DNA from: Pinus tabuliformis
Lineage: Eukaryota > Streptophyta > Pinopsida > Pinales > Pinaceae
Reading direction: 5' to 3'
Length of the DNA stretch: 64,000 bases
Assembly: GCA_031772625.1 (NCBI GenBank)
Contig: CM062810.1
Span: forward strand, 704,038,519-704,102,518
Under the pieces are notes generated by a model that worked only from the letters and a program-made list of their open reading frames with translations, was not told the origin of the DNA and made no database searches. Below are positions 1 through 11,450 of the stretch, piece by piece. Both the position numbers and the translations under genes were made by a program. Every line of letters starts with the position of its first letter. The stretch's first letter is position 1.

Positions 1-84
1 ATGGGACAAATACCATGGACTAGATTGTTATTAATACCATGCAAAAAACCATTATTAACCCTAATATTAGAATTAATAAAAATA

Positions 85-153
85 AAAATGGCACATGGTA
101 TTGACCCATGGTATTCACCAAAATGGCACATGGTATTGACCCATGGTATTCAC
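85..153. repeat. two-copy tandem repeat, 35-bp unit
   Basis: The unit beginning AAAATGGCACATGGTATTG occurs at 85-119 and again at 120-153. The copies are almost identical, so the duplication is recent or conserved. Confidence 0.85.
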
Positions 154-1620
154 TTGGAATGTAGCATATTTAAATGGGGGAATTAAACCAGCATGTAGCC
201 TATGCTAAGATTCACTAGGACTTTACAAAGTTTTATTATTTAGTGAAAGACTCGCCAAGATCTTACAAGATTTTATAATTGAGTAAAATATTCGCCATTC
301 CTGGTGAGAGATTCGCCAAAAAATTATATATACATATTATATTATTGATAAAATCGCCTTCAATTTTTCTTATATACCATGGAGATTCGCCCATTTATTA
401 TATTTATAAATTTAGGGGGGGTTCTTAAAATTTTCCCTGATCCATATGTATTACCTTAGGATATGCGTGTAGAGTGAGAACCCCGAGATATCATGTTGTA
501 TATTGATTAACTTGTCACCTTTGTATCTTATCTAAGCTTATGACAAGCTATGCAATTAGAACACAGTAGTTACACATGACTCTTTCTAACCATGCTTGTT
601 TACCTAATCACTTGCTTGTCTCATTCTCATTACACTCGGCATAAGTAATAACACAGATATTTTACAAGTAACATTACTAAAGGTTGAACTATCAGTGCTA
701 ACCTAAGAAATACATGTATAGATATGATAAAGTACCTGTATCACAGGTTGGTTATCTCCCTAATAGACTGGATTCGGCTTTAATATACATATAACATATG
801 TAATTATACAGAGCTTTGTTCTAGCTCACTCATAGATAAGGTGAACTGAAACCATGCTTTGTTCTAGCTTTGTTCTAGCTCACTCTAGCTCAACGAGGTG
901 AAAAGATATGAAGGCCAATAAGACGGTCATCTGCTATGTTACTTATAATTGTGTTTTCTCATTATCCAAAATCTTACAGTCATCTAATTCAATAAAGAGA
1001 AATGGTCATCCGCTCGGGCTTCCATTCCAAGAAACCATTCCTTAGTTCTATGGTCCATTCACCAGTAGTAGAAATTCACTTATTTGCACTCTTTCGACTC
1101 AATATCAAAATTTTTGCTTTCTCAATAGCTTCATGCTTCTGAAAATACATGTCTTTCGATTATGTTTCAATGTGATGTCTCAATGATGATTGTCAAGGTC
1201 TGAAAATATGTGAAAAATTACTAAGTTTATCAGAGTCATTAAAGTTACAATTCGTTTTTGTTCTATGTTTTAACTCATTCTGCATAGAACCCAAGCCATA
1301 ATAATCGCTCAATTCCTGTAAGCTAAGGTTCAAGGTTCAATTCATGTTAGGTAAACAAGCTATGACTACAGTACTAGCATGACATACGTAACATTTGGAC
1401 ATACGTAACATTTGTGATATGTAAGTTGTAATCCCTATGAAGCTGATGATCGAATAATTCCTGTAAGCTAACCTTCAATTCCTGTAAGGTAAGCAACCTG
1501 TGACGTTTATTAGATGGATACGACTGTATTCAATAGGTTAACTGTATAAGCTAGAACACATACATAAACTCTGTATAAAAAGGTTAACTGTAACTGTATA
1601 GGTTAACTATCACCACCCTA

Positions 1621-1694
1621 TGGACATAACTGTAATGTAAGAAATCTGATAAATGAATGGACAGAACTGTAATGTAAGAAATCTGATAAATGAA
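1621..1694. repeat. two-copy tandem repeat, 37-bp unit
   Basis: TGGACATAACTGTAATGTAA at 1621 and TGGACAGAACTGTAATGTAA at 1658 start two nearly identical 37-bp units placed head to tail. Confidence 0.85.
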
Positions 1695-2012
1695 AACAAT
1701 GAAAACAAAACTGTAAGAAGAATGAGTTGTAATTCATAAAACTGACTTGAATATATTGGCCACTGTTTTGTGATGTTGTCTTCAAGTTTGCTGAATAGTT
1801 TGAAAGCATAAGATGCAACTTCAACAGTGGGTGGACTTCTTTTATAGTTTTGGGGACTTGATTTTAATTGGTGGACATGGATGCACATGGATTGCAATGG
1901 CTTCTTTTTGAATGTGTGGTATGGATTTAATTTGTTGTGATCTAATGGTTGGGAATTGTTTATTTGTTGATCCATGTGCTTTGATCTGTTTTAATGAGAA
2001 ATAGAATGAGTT

Positions 2013-2150
2013 GGGTGTCATTTATTGCAGTTATTGGGTCTGGGTGTCATTTATTGAACAAAGTGGATTTAATTGTTATTGGGTTGGGTGTCATTTATTG
2101 AACAAATTGGATTTAATTGTTGATGGGTTGGGTGTCATTTATTGAACATA
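2013..2150. repeat. tandem repeat, 44-bp unit
   Basis: GGGTGTCATTTATTG occurs at 2013, 2042, 2086 and 2130. The last three are 44 bp apart and carry a shared spacer; the first interval is shorter (29 bp). Confidence 0.8.
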
Positions 2151-2619
2151 TGGTGTTTAGTTGTTGAGCAACTCAGCAGTTATGGCTGACATACATTCCT
2201 TTTGTTATGTGCAGGTAGGCATATTTATTTGGGATGCAAAGTTGCAGTTCTGATGAGTGGGGGTTAAAGTGACTGCTGTTTTGTAATTCTGGAATAGACC
2301 AGTTTGGAAGCCTTTATGGCTCTAGCTGTTTTCTACTTGGGTCAATATGTTTTGCAATATTAAGTAGTAAAATACTATTTATGAACAGTTGTGGGCCCAG
2401 TCAATGTATGGGTGATTTTTGGACATAATTTAAAACTTATTTATACATAATGTTATTTATTTCTGTTTAAATTTTGGTTTCAAAAGTCTTAATCACTGGT
2501 GGTTTGGTGGGACCAGTATTATATCAACTACTGGTCCCTGCACAATATTAGGAATCCCTCCCCTATATGTCGTGTAATTTGCTCATATACTCCCATAACA
2601 AATTTCTAACATACTTCAG

Positions 2620-5255
2620 ATTCCATTTTAGCGTTGCTTTTTATTCCTTCAAAACTGTCACCAAAAAGTACATGAATTAGACAGATTTTATCATTTTCAT
2701 GGTTTGTCATTCTTTCTCTCCCCTGAAAAGAAATTAAAATAAAAAAATTATACTCTTTATTTCCTTGAGATTCGCACCTGGCCCCCAAGTCTCCTCGGCA
2801 TTCTGTTCAATTTCAGTGATCTTTTTGGCTTCTTTGATAAGAAAACTAAAAAAATAAAAAGTTATATTCTTTATTTCCTTGAGATTCGCCCCTCGCCCTC
2901 CAGTCTCCTTGGGGTTCTGTTCAATTTCAAGAGTTGAGGTCTCATTATCCTTTTGGCTTCTTTGATGGCCTCTGCGGATGGTAATTGCGGATGTGGGGCC
3001 CTCATTAACCTCTATCCTAACAGGGAATTTCGTTTTTTTGGAACGGCGGTGGCGGCACAAATTGTCGAGCAGAGGTCGTAGGGATTATTTCAGAGCGTTG
3101 TCTTGCTGGCCATTAACTCCACAAAGATCGTCGATGATTTAAAAATTGTCAATGGTTAGTTGTTGGAGTGGAATTCTCTAGAGGTTACACTGCTTCACTA
3201 TTTGGATGACATACATTACTATTCTTCGCTCCTCTTTTATTGACATATCTTTCCTCCACCTTTACATAAGCAAAATGTGGAAGCGGATGCTCTGTCTAAG
3301 CGTGTGATTTCTCTTCCTCCTGGCAGAATGTTTTTTGAAGTCTTGGTTGATGGGTACATTTTCCATTTGGGTTCCTTTGAACTCTGATTTCTTCGGTTGA
3401 TCGGACACATGGATCTTTTTTCTTTCCTGACTGGGCTCGACTACGTTGCTGCGTGTTGATTTTATGGTGTTTTGCGGTTCTGCTTGGTCCTCTTTGATAC
3501 TATTTTGTTTTGTTTGTTTTTTCCTCTGTCTTTTTTGTCAGGTTATAAATGCATCTCGATTTTTGCCTTGCTCCTAAATTATGTAACTTCTGCTTAAAAA
3601 AATTGTTGCTAGAAGCAGACAATACATTTCTTTTAAATTTTGAGATTTTGGGTTTTACTTTTTCGAAGATAGGTTTCCTGGTATCTTTCCTTTTCTTCCT
3701 TGAATATACAGAGAGGGAGATTGACCATTCAACCACAACTTACAATAACAACTATTAACTATTCGAGTTTAAACCTGTAAACTATAACCTCTCCATAAAT
3801 TGCTTTGTAACCTTCCCGCAACATGCTTTGTGCTTTGACGAAATAGGTACATGGTACTGAACTAATACCTTGAGACCCCATCTTCTGTGCCTTTCACTTT
3901 CCTTTTATGAGTTGTTTTTTATCCCTCGAAATTGCCCAAACTATCTGCCTACTCAACCAGCGTCAATTATCTGACACTTGAAAATTGTGCGGCTTCGTGA
4001 TCCCGAAGTTCCAGAATTTGAGCTCTGTTTTACCTCTCATTTACGCACTTTCTGAAATGTTGTTGCACTGCAACTGAAGCTTCTCAAAGACACTGTCAAT
4101 AATAATCCCCCAAGATGCCCTTTTAATTATTCAACTTCCTCTTGCTGCAGAAGCCCATGATGGTCTTTTAATAATTCCGAGTTTTCTTTCAATGATCAGC
4201 GTGGAAGAATAGAATAGAAACAGCGTTGAAGAATACACTAGAAACAATCTCAATTATAATAATAATTTACTATCAAACTAGACATCAAATCAAATTAATA
4301 TAGGAGAATTTTTTGGTTGTGGGTATCTCTGATAAAATTTATTCTCTTTATATTTGAAATTACACATACAACACTAATTTAGATGAGTATATAAAAATAA
4401 TAAATTAAAAGGAAAAGCTAGGAAATATGTATTGCAATGAACATTGCTTCACAGAATTGTTATGAAATTGGTTGCCATGACAAACGCTTTGGCTGATAAG
4501 TGAATATTGTGAAATTCGTTGTACAAATAGCCTTATCATCTATAATTTAAGAATAATACTAATAACTTAATAATACTAAAACCGAGAAAAAATGTATTCC
4601 AAAAGATGCATCAACAAATTTTACCAACATCAAAGAGATTACCCCTTAAGTTTTAACGGGAAGCTAATAACAATTTCTACCTTGTAAACTGGCTTAAATC
4701 ATCATAGTTTTTGCAGCTTTAAACATAGCATGAATTGTGAGAACGCTTATTTTTATATTATGAAAGGCCTGATATATTTCCATAGACAGACATCATGGAT
4801 TAGTCATTCGATAACAATAAAAATCAAGTCCGTTCAACTAGCAATCTCGTGGCAAAATGTTCCAGCTGACAAGTAATCTTTGTGAAAATCATTGTATGAA
4901 AGTCTGTCTGTGAAAATTTTCATCCAACAGTTCAATAATATTATTGATTGTAATGACTTCCAAAACGACTCTGCAAAATTTACCAACCTCAATGTAAACA
5001 AGCACATAACAATAATTAGCTTTCAATCTGCTTGAAATTATCATAATTTAAATGATTTCATCTTTATCCTATAAAAAAATGATATGTTTCGAAAAATTAA
5101 ATTGAATAAATAATGAATCCTTCGTCATTAATTTCATGAATGTGCATCGTGATTCTACAGCGATTTCAACAAATCGAGATACTATTTGTAAAAATTTAAT
5201 AATTTACTTAAAAATTAATCTTAAGAGTAGTTGATAGAGATCCGATCATTAAGAA
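2620..5255. repeat. long dispersed duplication, left copy, part A
   Basis: This stretch resembles about 59655-61800 in the same orientation. Matching landmarks include the TTCAAAACTGTC block (about 2650 and 59685), CCTTCCCGCAACATGC (about 3812 and 60247), the CAATTATCTGACA block (about 3963 and 60401) and GATAAGTGAATATTGTGAAATTC (about 4495 and 61066). Copies are clearly diverged, with small indels. No protein-coding domain was recognised. The left copy was later split by a Copia element at 5261; its remainder resumes at 11451. Confidence 0.8.
2748..2970. repeat. two-copy tandem repeat, about 114-bp unit
   Basis: TTATACTCTTTATTTCCTTG at 2748 and TTATATTCTTTATTTCCTTG at 2862 start two related units. 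The second carries a small insertion before its TTTTGGCTTCTTTGAT block. This duplication is absent from the right copy of the long dispersed repeat, so it arose after the two diverged. Confidence 0.75.
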
Positions 5256-5260
5256 CATAT

Positions 5261-5769
5261 TGTTAGACATACTACAATTTTAACAATGATTCTGCATGTG
5301 GAATAAACTCAAAGAATCATTAAACCTTATTGCCCAGGGATACGAGTTACCTCCAGCCATTGGTGATGTATTGATGCAGGCCACAGTCCACAAGCTTCTC
5401 CTTCAGCACTCCAGCTTCTGTCCAAACAAAAGAACACAAAATTCTGAAGGCATTTCCGAGCTCTGCTATCTCAGCTAGATGGTGTAGAACTAAAGGGGGT
5501 TGAGATAGGAGCTTTGGGACCAAACAGATGAACATATAGCTAAGCTTCCATCAAGCTTCTAAATGCTATGTGTTAGAAAAACCACAAATCAAGGTAGAGA
5601 TGAGATCAAAGTAATGGACCACTTTAGTAGCTCCCAATTATTAATTTAGTAATTGCAGTTGATTTTCTTAACTTAGGGAAACTACTGCAGTTGGTTTCCA
5701 TAAGTTAAGAAAAGCTGCAACTCCATAAATCAAGGTAGCTTTTGTGTTAAATTAATGGAGAGCTTAACA
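5261..5769 (-). repeat. 3' LTR of the 5.3-11.4 kb Copia element
   Basis: Starts TGTTAGACAT and ends GCTTAACA on the plus strand. It matches 10937-11445 with few substitutions and the same length. On the minus strand it follows the polypurine tract, so it is the 3' LTR. Confidence 0.95.
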
Positions 5770-6099
5770 TTCTCCCACTTGGTCCATACTTCCAAACTTA
5801 ATGTCTCAACTTAAAAACCATTGATAATCTGTATTAAGTAATAGATACATGAATCATGGCGATAAGTCCTCTAATGACGAGTATTACCTTCCATGTATTA
5901 CTATGCATTTATTCTTATTATAATTTATGTGGCAACAATTTCTTAATGAATAAACCCTATGTTTATTCTTGGTCCTTCTTAAATGAATTTTCTCAAATCA
6001 ACTTAAGGTGCACATAATATGAGAAAAAACATCACAATAATTAAGAATTTCATTAACATTGTCCATACAATGAAAAAACTGCATAATGGAACCAAGTCC

Positions 6100-7002
6100 C
6101 ATATTCAATACATGATCCTTGAAATTAACTGTGGCATGCCCTTAGTCAAAGGATCATTAATCATTAACTCAGTGCTGACGTGCTCAATGACCACTTTATT
6201 TTCTTTAACACGTTCCCTTATAGCTAAAAACTTAATGTCGATGTGTTTATTTCGACTCCCACTTTTTTAGCCATAAAACCAGCAGCTGAATTATCACAAT
6301 ATATTCTCAATGGCTTAGATATAGAATCCATAATTCTAAGCCCAGAAATGAAATTCTTAAGCCATACACCATGTAAGCAGCCTCAAACCGGATATACATA
6401 AGCATGTAGTCTTTGGTCCCTTGAAGGTACCTCATTACTTTCTTTGCAGCTCTCCAGTGGTCTAAACCTGGATCACTCTGACATCGTCCCAACATTCCTA
6501 CATTAGGCTTCCGACAGCAGAAGCATATGGAATGTTCTTCATTTGTTCCCTTTCTAAGTCGTTCTTCGGGCATTGGTTCAAATTGAACCTATCACCCTTC
6601 ACAATGGGAGCTATACTTGGTGAACAATCCTTCATCTGAAATCTCTCTAAAAATTTTATTAATATAGGTTTCCTGTGACAGACCCAAGATGCCTCGAAAT
6701 CTGTCTCTATGGATCTTAATGCCAATGACATAAGATGCCTCACCTATATCCTTCATATCAAAACTTTTAGAGAGGAATTGTCTCACCTCATGTAGCAAAC
6801 CCTTATCATTGGTTGCTAGCAAAAAGGTCATCCATTTGTAAAACAAGAAACAAATTTTACTCCCACCAACCTTTAGGTATATACATTGATCCATAATGTT
6901 TTCTACAAAACCAAAAGAAGAAATTACATTATGGAATTTCAAATACCATTGGGAGGATGCTTGTTTTAAACCATACAATGACTTCTTGAGCTTGCAAACC
7001 AA
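6100..7002 (-). pseudogene. Copia reverse transcriptase-RNase H, decayed
   Basis: Three overlapping frames on the minus strand together give the C-terminal half of a Copia reverse transcriptase and the RNase H domain. Visible motifs are KLKKSLYGLKQA at the start of the fragment, a degenerate YVDD region, FDMKDIGEASYVIGI, the HWRAAKKVMRYLQGTKDY segment, and near 6130-6290 the RNase H end with KHIDIKFLAIRERV followed by NDPLTKGMP. Frame changes near 6.5 and 6.6 kb and the loss of the polymerase N-terminal half make it non-functional. Family assignment is secure from these motifs; the exact number of lesions needs alignment. Confidence 0.9.
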
Positions 7003-7046
7003 TTGCTCATCATGACTAGAGGGGAATCAATGAAGATGTGTTATTC

Positions 7047-7118
7047 ATGAAGAAGTGTTATCAATCATTAATGAAGAAGTGTTATTAATCATTAATGAAG
7101 AAGTGTTATTAATCATCA
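7047..7118. repeat. 24-bp triplication at the integrase deletion junction
   Basis: ATGAAGAAGTGTTATCAATC starts three head-to-tail 24-bp units at 7047, 7071 and 7095. The array sits exactly between the protease-side fragment and the reverse transcriptase fragment, where the integrase should be. Confidence 0.9.
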
Positions 7119-7432
7119 TCTTTTAGTGCCAGTGTGAACATGCATTGAATCATATGTGACTTTGTTTTGCAGTAAAGACCATTAGACAAAATACCATTCC
7201 CAACATAATCAGATTTATAGAATAGACTGAAAGATTCTTCTGAAAAGTTTAAGGAATATCCAAAAGGTACAAGCCTTGAAACTAAAATCAAGTTTCTAGA
7301 AAAACTTGGAACATAAAAAGTCTTTTCTAACTCCAAAACAAAGCCACTACTTAAATTTAAATAACATGTTCTTACAGCTTCCACATGCGAGCCCATCTTG
7401 TTTCCTGATAAGATGCTTTGCTCACTTCTCAC
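7109..7432 (-). pseudogene. Copia protease/gag-pre-integrase fragment
   Basis: The minus-strand frame reads like the segment after a Copia protease: a hydrophobic stretch ending in LELEKTFYVPSFSRNLILVS, followed by a GYSLNF block and YCKTKSH at the end. This is the usual VPS..RNL(I)SV pattern of Copia gag-pre-integrase. It is cut at its 3' end by the 24-bp triplication, where integrase has been lost, and no intact DSG protease motif precedes it. Confidence 0.8.
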
Positions 7433-7579
7433 TGGCTATTAACGTTAACCATATTAGATTCATAACAAACAAACGAGATTACTTCCTCAAGTTCAGGAAT
7501 GTCAGAACGAATTTCAGAGAAATTTGCAGGTTGTACTACTGCATCAAAATAAAGAATCACATGCTTATGTTGAGGCTTA

Positions 7580-8024
7580 ATAAACTTTCATGTTCTACCA
7601 ATGTAAGACATGGTAAAAAGAATTGAATCAAATGACATGAAAATTGCCTGTGGGCTAAATTTTCAACTCAAACAGATTCAATAAAACTTTATGAACTTTC
7701 ATGTTTTACCAATGTAAAACATGCTAAAAAGAATTGAATCAAATGACATGAAAATTGCCTGTGGGCTAAATTTTCAATTCAAGCAGATTCAATAAAACTT
7801 TATGATCTTTCACGTTTTACCAATGTAAAACATGCTAAAAAGAATTGAATCAAATCACATGAAAATTGCATGTGGGCTAAATTTTCAATTCAAGCAGATT
7901 CAACAAAACTTTATGATCTTTCACGTTTTACCAATGTAAAACATGCTAAAAAAAAATTGAATCAAATGACATGAAAATTGCCTGTGGGCTAAATTTTCAA
8001 TTCAAGCAGATTCAATAAAACTTT
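7580..8024. repeat. four-unit tandem array, 111-bp period
   Basis: Units begin near 7580, 7691, 7802 and 7913, spaced 111 bp, with the fourth unit 1 bp longer from an A insertion. Each carries an inverted-repeat-like core TTTTACCAATGTAAAACATG and the phrase CCTGTGGGCTAAATTTTCAA. The array lies inside the Copia element, in the part where gag would be expected. Confidence 0.9.
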
Positions 8025-10922
8025 ATGATAAAACTTATTAATTCATAACTCCTGTGGGTAGGTTATGAAATTTTATCCTAATTAATCACATAAATATAAT
8101 AAAAATTCCTGTGGGATAAAATTTATTATATTCAGTGTAATTAATTACAATTTAATGTCTAAATAATCTTTATGTGATCTTGCCAATCAATATATAATTT
8201 TATTTAATTAAAGATGTTGTGGCTACTCTCCAATTAATTAAAATTACATGGATCACTAGACATTAATTTTGTTGCATAAACAAAACTTAACCAGAGAGAA
8301 AAATAATGTTTACTGAAAGGAGTAAGTCAAAATGACATTTTAATAAACTCCATATAACTGTAATAATTCTCCAGCAAATCAAAAGCAGTCAGCATTACTG
8401 AAAATGACTACAAATTGATTGTTCAATTTATAAACTTAACCCGAAGATTGACTGAATCAGCTTTGATCTACTTTGCATTTGCATAGCAAATGCAGTTCGA
8501 AGACTAGCTGGCTTGACTTCAGGCTCCGTCCTTAAGTTTATAAAACAACAAAAGAGACCAGCAAACAAGCTATTTTGCTCACAAGAAAAATGGAATTAAA
8601 ATCAAATTTACATTCCTTAGTCTCACTGTCTCATAATTTATTTAAGACTAATTCTTAAATTAATTACAAAATGGGCTCTAAACAATTTGCAAACAAAACT
8701 GCAAATTTGAAATATTCAAAGACTAAATTATTTCAAATATTCAAATATTTAAGAATGTATAACTATTTCTTTTAATTTGCAAACACGCATATAACATGTT
8801 TCAAAAACCATTAAAAGAAGTACTAGACTATACATCATGTGTCTGATATATTAAAATATGTCAATTATATGCTTATGACGTCCCCACCACATGCACCCAA
8901 TGTGCGAGTGTGGAGAAAGAAATAACAAGCAAAAAAAAAGGCCACTTCTCATGGCTATGTAATTCAAAAGCAAAAACTTGTTAAAGGCATCCAAACCCTC
9001 AGGCAAGAGCAGAAAAATACTCAGATACAAGTTTAGGCTGTAGACAGGTTTTCGATTGTTGAAAGTGATTAGTCAACCGCAGCGATTTGGCAGCCCTTTT
9101 CCCTCAAGATAAGGGAAAAGAAGTAGAAGTTATTTTAATTCCCATCTACTTTGCATGCAAATATTTTGTAGAGATGTGAGGTAAAACTTTTGTTACCACA
9201 ATGTTTTATATAAACATACTCTACAGGTAGTCTTCAACCGTAAACCCTCTGCTTCAATTACTCCTTTCAAATTACAAGCCACTTCTTTTATCTGCAAATA
9301 TATAGTGTCTCCACATACCAGACACATTCGATTTGAATTCATACTCATACCATATGTATGTTGTAATTCATGTATTATTAAATTCTAGTTTCTGCATATA
9401 CCATTTTCTTATACCCTCGATATTTAATTAAGCATACATCGATAGAAATTACATCTTAGTAATCCAATTACTATTTTCCATAACTAATATTATGGTCAAA
9501 CTAACATCTTAACAAAACACCATCTTCAAATATTTATTACCATGTTAACAAAACACAATCTTCAGAAACACAATATATTAACATTATTGTGATTTAAAAA
9601 TTGAAATGTTACTATCTTAATAAAACACAATCTTCGAATATATGTTGAAAATTATCGTTATAGTAACATTATTGTGATATTATGATTTAAAAACTGAATA
9701 GAGTGAGATGGCCTGCCTCCGAACCACAAACAGAAAAAGGAAGACGATTTCCAGACTTCCAGAAAATTGAAGGGATTATCAAATTTAATAATGCTCCGAA
9801 TGTACACACTAAACCTGTCTGGTCCGGTGGTATAAACATAAGAGACATTGTGCTTTCGGTTCGGCTCTTGATGATCATCATGATGATGAAAAAATTTAAA
9901 TGTCAATTTGACTGGCTGACCTTGAAACACACCCTTTGATTTGATTTCTGAGCATCCATCTAATTTATTGAAGGTATGCCTCGTTATATTAGTCATATAA
10001 CAGACATAACGTTATATGGTATATTAGGCATATAACTCATATAACAGGCATATTAGTATATAACGAGCATTGGTATATAACAGACAGCGAGCATTGGTAT
10101 ATATCTAGTATAACGATATAACGATGGTATATATCTAGTATAACGATATAACGATCCATATTTACTGAATATTACTAAGAAAGATATTTACTAAGAATTT
10201 CGTAGTAATTTCTGAATATTACTAATGATATTTACTGAAGGTATGCTTCGTTCCACGAATTATTACTAAGAAAGCCGCAGAGGGCATGTGAAACCCAATA
10301 ATGTGTATTCATGTTTGATAAATTTATTTATCGTGTATAACATTTAATAGCTTTTGGCATATTATATTGTCTGCAATATTATTCTCAAAACGTCTTTATT
10401 CTTTGGCTGGTAATGAGAAAAGGTAGAGACTTTTGTAAAAAGCTGGCAAATAGAAAACTTAATTTATCTTAAAGTTATACCATCATCCTGATACATCAGT
10501 TCCATATATATAGTAAGAACTCTTTTTTCTACGGAAAAAATGAAGCAAACTAATACAGTAGAAAGGGGACGTTCGATTCAATTAACGTTTTATTGGATCA
10601 TAATTGCCACACAAACATTTCCTTTCGTAAAAGCTTTGAACCTCGCATCATGAACCATGACAACAAAACTACAAAACGTTTGGACAAATACTTAGAGGTT
10701 CAACCTAATGGTTCCAACAATCTAAGTATCGAGGATGTTCAACATTGAAAAATTCTTAAGTATTACAACTAGCAAATTCTTCGATCTATAAAAATTTTAT
10801 GCATCTAACTTACGACGCAAATTTCATTTGCCGATTGGTAAAATCTCTTTACGCATTTGGCCAAACATGCATATGCAGAACTAAGGTGCTATGGCCAACT
10901 ACAACAAGGCAGAGGTAAAGAG
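8025..10922. other. Copia interior without recognisable coding
   Basis: About 2.9 kb of AT-rich DNA between the tandem array and the primer-binding site. Gag should lie here on the minus strand but I could not recognise one. The 112-codon minus-strand frame at 9658-9996 has no known motif. The region may be captured or heavily decayed. Confidence 0.5.
10096..10155. repeat. two-copy tandem repeat, 30-bp unit
   Basis: GGTATATATCTAGTATAACG begins two identical 30-bp units at 10096 and 10126, within a TATAAC-rich stretch from about 9990 to 10160. Confidence 0.85.
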
Positions 10923-10934
10923 GCTCTGATACCA
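10923..10934 (-). other. primer-binding site, initiator Met tRNA
   Basis: On the minus strand this is TGGTATCAGAGC, the usual Copia primer site. It lies 2 bp inside the 5' LTR (10937-11445). Confidence 0.95.
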
Positions 10935-10936
10935 AC

Positions 10937-11445
10937 TGTTAGACATACTACAATTTTAACAATGATTCTTCATGCGTAATAAACTCAAAGAATCATTAAA
11001 CCTTATTGCCCAGGGATACGAGTTACCTCCAGCCATTGGTGATGTATTGATGCAGGCCACAGTCCACAAGCTTCTCCTTCAGCACTCCAGCTTCTGTCCA
11101 AACAAAAGAACACAAAATTCTGAAGGCACTTCCGAGCTCTGCTATCTCAGCTAGATGGTGTAGAACTGAAGGGGGTTGAGATAGGAGCTTGGGGACCAAA
11201 CAGATGAACATATAGCTAAGCTTCCATCAAGCTTCTAAATGCTATGTGTTAGAAAAACCACAAATCAAGGTAGAGATGAGATCAAAGTAATGGACCACTT
11301 TAGTAGCTCCCAATTATTAATTTAGTAATTGCAGTTGATTTTCTTAACTTAAAGAAACTACTGCAGTTGGTTTCCATAAGTTAAGAAAAGCTGCAACTCC
11401 ATAAATCAAGGTAGCTTTTATGTTAAATTAATGGAGAGTTTAACA
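10937..11445 (-). repeat. 5' LTR of the 5.3-11.4 kb Copia element
   Basis: Same length and ends as 5261-5769, next to the primer-binding site. Differences from the other LTR are scattered substitutions such as those near 10970 and 11350. Confidence 0.95.
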
Positions 11446-11450
11446 CATAT

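Larger units (their letters stand above)
1..2600. other. AT-rich intergenic DNA, no gene recognised
   Basis: I see no protein family, RNA gene or retroelement domain in this stretch. It is AT-rich and holds several short direct repeats, listed separately. The motif GATTCGCC/GACTCGCC recurs four times between 248 and 395, and GCTTTGTTCTAGCTCACTC is partly repeated near 810-890. The longest reading frame (minus strand, 1610-1975) is made largely of a tandem duplication and has no recognisable domain. Confidence 0.6.
5261..11445 (-). mobile_element. Copia LTR retrotransposon, internally deleted
   Basis: Complete insertion with 509-bp direct LTRs, TG...CA ends and a 5-bp target duplication CATAT (5256-5260 and 11446-11450). 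A primer-binding site complementary to initiator Met tRNA (10923-10934) and a purine tract beside the left LTR (GTGGGAGAA on the minus strand) fix the orientation as minus. The interior keeps only decayed fragments: gag-pre-integrase/protease, the second half of the reverse transcriptase, and RNase H. The integrase is missing. The two LTRs differ at roughly 11 of 509 positions by eye. The element landed inside the left copy of the long dispersed duplication. Confidence 0.95.

Noticed and set aside
1610-1975. Minus-strand frame of 121 codons
   Set aside because: Overlaps a 37-bp tandem duplication and shows no motif.
7580-8024. Regular array considered as a CRISPR
   Set aside because: The whole 111-bp unit repeats, with no unique spacers, inside a plant retrotransposon. 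The 56.9-57.2 kb hairpin array was rejected for the same reason.
9658-9996. Minus-strand frame of 112 codons in the Copia interior, considered as Gag
   Set aside because: No Gag or zinc-knuckle motif, and overlapping frames are open too, so chance is the simpler explanation.
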